Positions 41,044 through 47,304 of a DNA stretch of 47,304 nucleotides are shown in pieces. The stretch lies in NCBI GenBank assembly GCA_030180075.1, contig JASNJN010000099.1, positions 1-47,304 on the forward strand, given 5' to 3'. Origin of the DNA: Mikrocytos mackini. Its lineage: Eukaryota > Endomyxa > Ascetosporea > Mikrocytida > Mikrocytiidae. A program made the translations under genes and the position numbers. Position 1 is the first letter of the stretch. Each line of letters begins with the position of its first letter. Below the pieces are notes generated by a model. That model saw only the letters and a list, made by a program, of their open reading frames with translations. It did no database searches and was not told where the DNA came from.

Positions 41044-43992
41044 ATGGGTGGCGAGTGTTCGGACCATAACGGAATTAGTGCAAAAAACGTTGTTTTCAAT
41101 TCCTCCTCTAAAAAACTTTTAAAAAAACCATTTTTAAATAAAAACAGGGCTACAAATTATAATCCAAAATGCCAGCCAATAAATAAATGGCTCATTAAAT
41201 CTTCCAACCAAAGCGGAAAGCTGAAATTTGCCCAAGTATGTGGAAATTCCATAGAACAGGCAGACAATCTCGGCGCAATGCAAAACGCATCAATACGCTC
41301 ACATGCCTCTTTGGCCTCTCCTATTTTGGCGAGATATCTCCCAAAACAAAAATTAAAATTAAAATTTCAAAAAAAAGAAAAGATGTTTCCACAACAAAGC
41401 AGTGAGCAATCTGCGAAGAACAAGAACACTGATACTGTGATTCAAGCTCCGACAAACCCCCAGAAGAAGCCTAAAGAAAGATCGGCGATGGGGACGACTA
41501 CTTTCGGAACAGAGAAGAACTCAACGGTGACCAGAAACGCCCAAGTCCTTGGCCAACAAGTTCAAACCCAACACAAGAGTGAAGAGATTGAATTCGTAAA
41601 CCCATACGTCCCCCAAGTTGAAGACAGTCCGGTGGAATGGGACGAGGACGGAGTAGATGGGGACGAAGGGGTATTTCTGACAATTGCCCAGCAAGAAGAG
41701 GCACACAACAGAAAACAGAAAGATGTAACACAGGGAAGAATAGAGAAAGAAGCTTTGGGAAAGAACAAAGAGGATGAAGGGCCCGTGAGAGGAGTCAAAA
41801 GAAAAACAAAAACAAAAAGTACTGAAAGGGAGAAGACCTGTGAGAGTAATCCAGGCAACCCTAAGTCCAGTAAACAGATTATTGGCAACCATGTGACTAC
41901 TACTGCAAATGGCAGTAGGGCTAGCATAAACAAAAAAAATAAATCCGTTGGACTACCCGGTCCAGTAGGGCATAGTATAAATGCGGAAGAACCGGGTAGC
42001 AATATGGATGCCCAGTTATACCAGATCATTCATGATATACCCGGCGCCTCTGAACACCTTCAATCCATCAGGAAGCAAGTCCTTCTTGTGGAGGGATTGT
42101 GCGAGCGTGATGGTTTTAACCGAATCCCATTGGCGAGTAGGTTGGAAATCCGCGCCATGGCACGGAGTGTTGCAAATCAAATGGGTTATGCTAAAAATGA
42201 CGTTGTTAAACAGTTTGATGACCTGTCGGTTAAACCAAAGGTCAAAAAACAAAAGGACAAACAAGCTAAAAAAGTTAGCAACTTTGTACCTGTGCGCAAA
42301 CAGCGCAATAAATTTGGTAGATGGTGCGGTATGTCTGAAGACATGTGCAAATTGTACAACTTCTTCAGACAGAACCCGGACAAGTTTGAACTATTGACCA
42401 AACTCAAATTGAGTGAAGCAATTGCGAAAACTGCCGAGCATGCAATCGAATTCACCGACGGTGTTAGCTCACGCGAAGTCAGTACGGTGCTATTCAGATT
42501 GGAATGGCCCATCTCACAGGTATCGAGACCCGATTGGGTTGAGGAATTAATAACCGATGGGTTTCCTCCCCTCTTCGTGGCGATAGTCTATTCATGCCTA
42601 GTTGAAGAACTAGACTTTATAGATGTTATCAGCCGTTGGTTTGACTGCTTTATGCATGACAAATCGTCATGTCTTAGAGCAGGGAACTACAAAATGCACA
42701 AGCATTGGTGGTTCAACCTCGCTAGTGACCTCAAAGAACAGATTGTCTTGAGGAAGGCGATTATAGACCCAACATCTCGATACAACTTCATGCAAAAGGC
42801 ATGGGTACCGGTTGGTCAAAATGGAATACCTCTGAATGAAATCATTTCAGAGGATAAGCCAAAAACCAACAAAAAACCGCAAAACATTCGTCAAAAACCC
42901 AAGAAGGTGAACCAACCGAGCGCCGCGATACCTAAGGTAGGTGGTGTGAAGAAGCAAAAGGTATTCAGGAATGATTCTGTAGTCTTCAAAAAGAAGGGCA
43001 AGGAGATAAACTCCAAAGCCCATTCCGAGTCGAAGAAAAAGTCTGCCGTAGGGGGAAACCCCGATTTAGCAGCAGGTATTGCGCAAGTTGTGCAAATACT
43101 TAATAGTCTTGATGTAAGCAAGCCGGTTGAACAAGTACGCGATAAAAAGCGGAAACGTTCCCGAAAGAAGAGGCCGGCCCAATCTGGAGAGACCGGGGCC
43201 GATGGAAGTCGAAAGGGCGATCGACAGTCCGATGACGTAAATAAATATGATAATAACAGATCGAACAATTATTTAGGTATCGTTGACAAGTGTCTTGATT
43301 TATTTTCGTTTTTCAAGTCCATGTTTATGGCACAAGTCCCAGCTAATGGTGTTGTCCCCAACACCAAAAGTGAGACGATTCCCGTTTACGAACAACACCC
43401 CACCCGCCCCTCGCGGGGCGGGCCGAGAGCGGCGACGCGTCATGCAAAGCCCTCTGCGAGTGGTTTACGGAGAAAGGACGTATATCCTAGTACCCGGCGG
43501 GAAATGAGCGAAAATTTCATTCCGCGTGTAGTTAACACTACACGACAACATATCCCACACCACCCTGAAAAAAGAGGGGTGTGGACCAAAGTCTCTTCGA
43601 GACGAACGGTCGAGTGGGATAGGGATGACATTTTCGAGGAAGTTGGCAAACTTAGTCTCCACCGCAAGAATTGGGAAATTCCAAAGTCTTGGAAGGTGGA
43701 GAAGAAGGACCAACTTCCCTTTTGGAAGCCTGTAAAGGCGCCCGTGAAGGAACGGAGTAAGGTTTTGGCCATCAAGGCCGAACCTGAAACAAGTACTACC
43801 CCGGTCAATCAAACGGCAAACGTCGTTCGTGAGGAACAGTGTGGGACCACTGCCCAAATAAAAGCAATTGATTCCACACTGTCCCTTAAAAAGCCTTCGA
43901 AAGAAGGTGGACAGGGCTCGGGCATTCGAGTGAGAAACGGGCAGCAACCGGAAGCAAATCGCCCCGGAAACTGCCCATCTGTCGGAGACTAA
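41044..43992 (+). CDS. 982-codon GC-rich ORF of unknown family, likely mobile-element protein
   Basis: An uninterrupted frame from ATG 41044 (MGGECSDHNGIS) to TAA 43990; an upstream in-frame GTG at 41029 is not credible in a eukaryote. Codon use and base composition are far from the AT-rich host genes. Residues 1-315 and 605-760 are Lys/Ser/Pro-rich and probably disordered. A folded-looking middle lies at about 318-605, with MDAQLYQIIHDIPGASEHLQ, LFRLEWPISQVSRPDWVEEL and HKHWWFNLASDLKEQ. A basic C-terminal part follows (about 780-982). I see no reverse transcriptase, protease, knuckle or helicase motif. The frame stops where a hAT transposase relic begins, so the element may be truncated. Candidates are ORF1 of a non-LTR retrotransposon, a Gag-like protein or an integrated RNA-virus gene; no choice is possible from sequence alone. 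Confidence 0.75.
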   Translation: MGGECSDHNGISAKNVVFNSSSKKLLKKPFLNKNRATNYNPKCQPINKWLIKSSNQSGKLKFAQVCGNSIEQADNLGAMQNASIRSHASLASPILARYLPKQKLKLKFQKKEKMFPQQSSEQSAKNKNTDTVIQAPTNPQKKPKERSAMGTTTFGTEKNSTVTRNAQVLGQQVQTQHKSEEIEFVNPYVPQVEDSPVEWDEDGVDGDEGVFLTIAQQEEAHNRKQKDVTQGRIEKEALGKNKEDEGPVRGVKRKTKTKSTEREKTCESNPGNPKSSKQIIGNHVTTTANGSRASINKKNKSVGLPGPVGHSINAEEPGSNMDAQLYQIIHDIPGASEHLQSIRKQVLLVEGLCERDGFNRIPLASRLEIRAMARSVANQMGYAKNDVVKQFDDLSVKPKVKKQKDKQAKKVSNFVPVRKQRNKFGRWCGMSEDMCKLYNFFRQNPDKFELLTKLKLSEAIAKTAEHAIEFTDGVSSREVSTVLFRLEWPISQVSRPDWVEELITDGFPPLFVAIVYSCLVEELDFIDVISRWFDCFMHDKSSCLRAGNYKMHKHWWFNLASDLKEQIVLRKAIIDPTSRYNFMQKAWVPVGQNGIPLNEIISEDKPKTNKKPQNIRQKPKKVNQPSAAIPKVGGVKKQKVFRNDSVVFKKKGKEINSKAHSESKKKSAVGGNPDLAAGIAQVVQILNSLDVSKPVEQVRDKKRKRSRKKRPAQSGETGADGSRKGDRQSDDVNKYDNNRSNNYLGIVDKCLDLFSFFKSMFMAQVPANGVVPNTKSETIPVYEQHPTRPSRGGPRAATRHAKPSASGLRRKDVYPSTRREMSENFIPRVVNTTRQHIPHHPEKRGVWTKVSSRRTVEWDRDDIFEEVGKLSLHRKNWEIPKSWKVEKKDQLPFWKPVKAPVKERSKVLAIKAEPETSTTPVNQTANVVREEQCGTTAQIKAIDSTLSLKKPSKEGGQGSGIRVRNGQQPEANRPGNCPSVGD

Positions 43993-43994
43993 AT

Positions 43995-44526
43995 TTAAGA
44001 TATAAGATGCCTTAATTAGATTATCGTCCAGAACCCCAATTACAACTATTGCAATATCACGATTAAGCAAATCTTTAGACGTGTCGATACAAATCCAGAT
44101 CTTCTTATTACCGATTATTATCCTAATTTTATGCAAAATCTCGTGATATTGCGGGGTTATATAGTTCTTTCTTAATGTAGAAGGATCAGGAAGTGTGTAT
44201 TGAGTATATTTGTGAAAGAATGCTTTGAGATTGGGATCTAATAGCTTTTGTAATGGAATATTTGTTCTTATGAAGCATGTACTAATCTCACTGTTGAATG
44301 TGCGTTGGGTAGTAAACGAGGTGTTTGTAATTAATAGACTTTGTACATAGATTTTGTTTAAATTGCTTCTGTGTTTTTGAGTTTCTAGATGTTGTTCTAT
44401 TTTTTGTTTTTTGCTGCGCGACACTTCACACTTACACACACTGCAGAATAACTTGTCTAGGCTTATTACAAGGGATTTGGCGTCTAATTCCCTTAGGATG
44501 CCCTTGAGTCTTTCGAGTGACAACAT
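43995..44526 (-). pseudogene. hAT transposase N-terminus, cut by the GC-rich element
   Basis: From ATG 44526 (MLSLERLKGILREL) the protein has a BED-like zinc finger (FCSVCKCEVSRSKKQKIEQH). This is followed by the conserved hAT stretch FIRTNIPLQKLLDPNLKAFF, PDPSTLRKNYITPQYHEIL, and IWICIDTSKDLLNRDIA with the first catalytic Asp. Homology stops at SYILN (about 43998), where the antisense of the GC-rich ORF begins. The open frame runs on to 43465 but that part is shadow. The family resembles the CGGBP1/ZBED-like hAT proteins and is related to the next copy. The start is preceded by an AAATTT box (about 44540). Catalytic residues two and three are missing. Confidence 0.85.
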
Positions 44527-44639
44527 GTACTTTTTTTCAAAATTTAAATGCCAAAATAGTACAAATTTTATACAAATAGTACCATAGTACAAAAACAAAA
44601 AAGTCGATTGAACAATTATAAAAAGAAACATAATATTTA

Positions 44640-44705
44640 TGAACCTCTCATGAGTCTATACCTTGATTTTCAAAATTTGCAAAAGTACTATTTTTCACGG
44701 CCCTA
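44640..44705. mobile_element. Possible 5' terminus of the truncated hAT element
   Basis: Read on the minus strand from 44705 the sequence is TAGGGCCGTGAAAAATAGTA, a typical hAT-style end about 180 bp upstream of the transposase start. The partner end would lie beyond the truncation and cannot be checked. Confidence 0.4.
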
Positions 44706-45007
44706 GTGATAATCTGAAGTTAGATTTAGTATGGAGAAATTAACACAGGTTCCACCGAGATTTGAAATATTATTACAGATACTCGTTTACAGACCGTGAA
44801 TAGCAAAATGTATAATGTAAAGAAAATTGATACTTTTAAATGGTTATATAGTAGAACAAGGATAACAAAGAAATCTGATTAATAAAATGATTGTGAATGC
44901 ATGTTTACAAATAAATCAAACGAATTGTGGATTAAGATTTTGAAATTTAATTATATTTAAATGAATTTAGGATTAATAATGTAGAATTAATTAACGCATT
45001 TATTTAA
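44706..45007. other. AT-rich spacer, no gene seen
   Basis: This lies between the two hAT copies. It contains the 3' flank of the second copy; no terminal repeat was recognised. Confidence 0.35.
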
Positions 45008-46887
45008 TTAAATATCTTTATTATAATAAGACATAATGTAATATTTAATATTATCGTCTTTGAAATCCCTGTTATCAGCCATAAGTTTATTCAACATGCT
45101 GAAACTTCTTTCAACATCGACTGATGTGCATTGGCAGCTCATTAACCCGTCAATGATTCTTAAATCAATATTAGGAGTGTAAACCCGCCAATGAATGATC
45201 TTATATATCTCATTGTTCGTTAATCTCTTTGTTATATATCCCTTTAATCCTACTACGTCCGTTCTAAATTCTATATTGTCAATAGCTTCAAACCCTTCTT
45301 GTATATTCAAGCGCTTCTCTTCGAGCAAAGTAGAGATAGGATTAAGAACCTCATGATAACTGTTGATTGCTCTAAGTTCTTCTACAAGTTCAGCTTGGTT
45401 CAGTGCTGAAATAGCATTGTTTACTATCTTTCCCGGTGTATCAATCTTTTCTACTATTCTTTTCACTTCTGTAAGATTTGTGTAATAGTATTTGGCAGCA
45501 TTAAGCCAGCTTTGCCATCGAGTTATTATAGGAGTAGGTGGACATCCAATTCGTTGAAATAGTTTTCTTCTTCTTTTATTCTTTACGACTAGATTCTTCA
45601 TAGCCGAGATCAAATTGTTAGTAGATGTAAAATAACTTTTTATTTTCAAAGCACAATTGTGCATTAAATGACTTAGACAGGTCACATGAAAGAGGTTTGG
45701 AAAAAGAACATGTAAGAACCCAGCCGCCTTTGTCATGTCCTTGACTGTGTCGCTTAACAACAAACAGAAATGACTTCTTTGGACTCCTTCTTTGACAAGT
45801 AAGTTATCAATTGCTCTTACGACAAAATCGGAATTAACAGGCTGTTCTGAAATCATACAATCCAATAACTAGCTTTGATTTGGATTTTGTATATCTCCAA
45901 TAAGAATATTCACGCAGTATTTATCAGTGATGTTCGCAAAGGCATAAAAGCATAATTTGGTCATTTTCAAAAAAGCTATTTTGGCCAAAATAGGCCATAA
46001 AAACGGGACATAATGGACATATTTTAAAAAGTAAAAATGGCAAATTTTAATCAAAAAGTAAAAATTTCAAAAAAAATTTTTTCAATGAAAATGTATTTTT
46101 GATCTCATAGAAACCTTGTGCCCATTTTTCAAAATTATTTTTCATGTTTAATAAAACAAAAAAATCAGAGCATAATTTTGGACATAAATCCTTGTCCAAA
46201 ATTATGCCCTCGATGCCGCCGGCCAAAAATGGGCAAAATCCGGGATTTTGTAGCTTTTTTGATTTTTGACGACATATTATCGCGACATAAAGCATAAATT
46301 TAGGTATAATCCGGTTTATCGCGATAACGCTGTAGCTTTTCGTGATTATCGCGATAAAAGCATATTATGCCTTTTGAAAAAGGCTATTTTCAAAAGCTAT
46401 TATGCTCTTGCGAACATCACTGGTATTTATCCTTAATAAAAGACTCATCAATAATTATAAAAATTAATTTGTCTTTTATTTTCTCTATTATTTTTTCCTA
46501 TTTTCTTCGCCCAGTTCTTTAACTTGGTTACAGGCAGTGGGTTGGGGAACTAATGGTAAATCATATTGTCTAAAAAATTCTTGAAGCTTTTTATAACGTA
46601 ATTTGTTTAAGGGAATGTCGCAGCTGAGAAAAACTGCAACTAAATCTTTTTAAAAGTATCCATAGAATATGCTTTAATAGGATTTTCTGTATTTGTTATA
46701 CCTAATAAGTTTTTTAAATGTGTTTTTGTCAGTCTGTGCTGTTGAACCACTGATTTTTTATTGTAGTTTATCGATTTGTCGCACACCCTGCACAAGAGTA
46801 GACCAGATTTGGTCTCATAAACTCTTTGTCGTGCTTATGGGCGTATTTCTTTCGTAGTTCGGCGTCATTCTGTCTAGTCCTTGGCAT
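45008..46887 (-). pseudogene. hAT transposase, near full length, frameshifted and MITE-interrupted
   Basis: The protein starts at ATG 46887 (MPRTRQNDAELRKKYAHKHD). A BED-like finger follows (LCRVCDKSINYNKKSVVQQH), then FLSCDIPLNKLRYKKLQEFF. The first catalytic block is LIFIIIDESFIKDKY. A 498-bp MITE interrupts there (45925-46422). The protein resumes with CVNILIGDIQNPNQS, a TAG at 45871, and then CLLLSDTVKDMTKAAGF (second Asp), FHVTCLSHLMHNC, PTPIITRWQSWLNAAKYYY, and the C-terminal TSVDVERSFSMLNKLMADNR with the catalytic Glu. Frameshifts lie near 46795, 46650 and 46498. It is homologous to the copy at 44 kb but not identical. All three acidic residues survive, so decay is fairly recent. Confidence 0.88.
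45925..46422. mobile_element. hAT MITE inside a hAT transposase gene, 498 bp
   Basis: Perfect ends CAGTGATGTTCGCAA with the octamer GTATTTAT at 45917-45924 and 46423-46430. The coding sequence of the transposase continues across the insertion. Inside are repeats of GCATAA and TCGCGATAA; frames within it are chance. The CAGTGATG start is shared with the element at 682. Confidence 0.93.
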
Positions 46888-47304
46888 ATCTAAAATTTAA
46901 AATTTTAAAATCGAAATTTAGTACAAAATATGCATTAACGAATAACATGTTATTTATAACTTTACTTACAGGAATCTATATAGTTCCAAACAATATTATT
47001 AATGTTCAATTTATATTAGTATTTTAAAATATTAAATAAAAAATATATGCATTTAAGTTGCCCTAATGATCGTCGAAAATTTTCATATTTTGACGTTCTG
47101 AATGATTAAAAACATCAAAATTGTTTTAATTTATCAAAACAAACCATTAGTAACATTTTTGAGGGGTTTAAGAAGTAAATTTACAAATTTTATTTTTTGT
47201 GTCTCGCGAAGTACTGTCGAATATATAATATAATTTTAATTCGTTTTGAACCACAAAAGTTTTTACAACTTACGTCATCGCAACAACTAAATCATGTTTT
47301 ATAT
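46888..47304. other. 5' flank of the hAT copy with probable terminus
   Basis: Just upstream of the ATG (minus strand) lie AAATTTTAAATTTTA boxes. At 47065 the sequence read inversely starts TAGGGCAACTTAAATGCATA, a plausible hAT terminus similar to the right end of the MITE at 38744. 47066-47304 is AT-rich without a gene. Confidence 0.5.

Noticed and set aside
41498-42512. Several antisense frames (77-155 codons) opposite the GC-rich ORF
   Set aside because: Long antisense frames are expected in GC-rich coding DNA; none has a coherent domain.
43465-43994. C-terminal half of a 388-codon minus-strand frame
   Set aside because: Only the part upstream of about 43995 is hAT; the remainder is antisense of the GC-rich ORF and the fusion is accidental.
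46047-46295. 82-codon frame inside the 498-bp MITE
   Set aside because: The MITE is non-autonomous; the frame has no domain and is bounded by repeat words.
1-47304. tRNA, 5S or large rRNA genes
   Set aside because: I looked for the GGTTCGAATCC-type T-loop and conserved rRNA words and saw no convincing case; a dedicated RNA search could still find one.

Overview
The window looks like a piece of a microsporidian nuclear genome, probably one of the large, transposon-rich ones; I cannot name the species. Three things point there. A tight island of three intron-less genes (8283-11651) is packed with 86 and 133 bp between them. The ribosomal protein eL8 is clearly shortened. AAATTT-like boxes sit immediately before start codons. 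Everything else is very AT-rich and filled with Ty3/Gypsy, hAT, MULE, Merlin (ISXO2-like) and mariner-type remains, a mix known from large microsporidian genomes.

Layout. 1-1408 is an apparently perfect palindrome centred on a 46-bp hAT-like element. 1409-8150 holds a GC-richer dispersed repeat (two copies), a broken MULE transposase with a FLYWCH-like N-terminus, a foldback of tandem 18-mers, and several MITEs. 8283-11651 is the host gene island: a WD40-like protein, eL8 (convergent with it), and a WRAP73-like WD40 protein (divergent from eL8). 13158-16814 is a nearly full-length Ty3/Gypsy gag-pol broken by two in-frame stops. 17985-18327 is an isolated, inverted copy of the leader found before a large GC-rich ORF at 41-44 kb. 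19.5-23.5 kb is a MITE graveyard with three levels of hAT nesting, each readable from its target duplication. 23883-25982 is a second Ty3-like gag/protease unit without polymerase. 27.1-32.4 kb carries a hAT transposase relic and a two-zinc-finger MULE (C2H2 plus SWIM) apparently split by a Merlin element. 32.4-35.7 kb is decayed coding sequence holding two identical 807-bp inverted arms. 35.8-38.7 kb is two large hAT MITEs with perfect 8-bp duplications. 39.2-40.6 kb is a third, older palindrome made of inverted MITE copies and a duplicated gene fragment. 41044-43992 is a 982-codon, compositionally foreign ORF that I do not recognise. 44.0-47.1 kb is two related hAT transposase relics, one with a MITE inserted in it.

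Only the 8283-11651 island looks like functioning host genes. All recognised transposase and polymerase genes carry stops, frameshifts, insertions or truncation. The strongest signals for follow-up are the unknown GC-rich ORF with its repeated structured leader, repeated insertion of one hAT MITE group into the palindromic octamer GTTTAAAC, and three large palindromes of which at least two coincide with hAT insertion sites.
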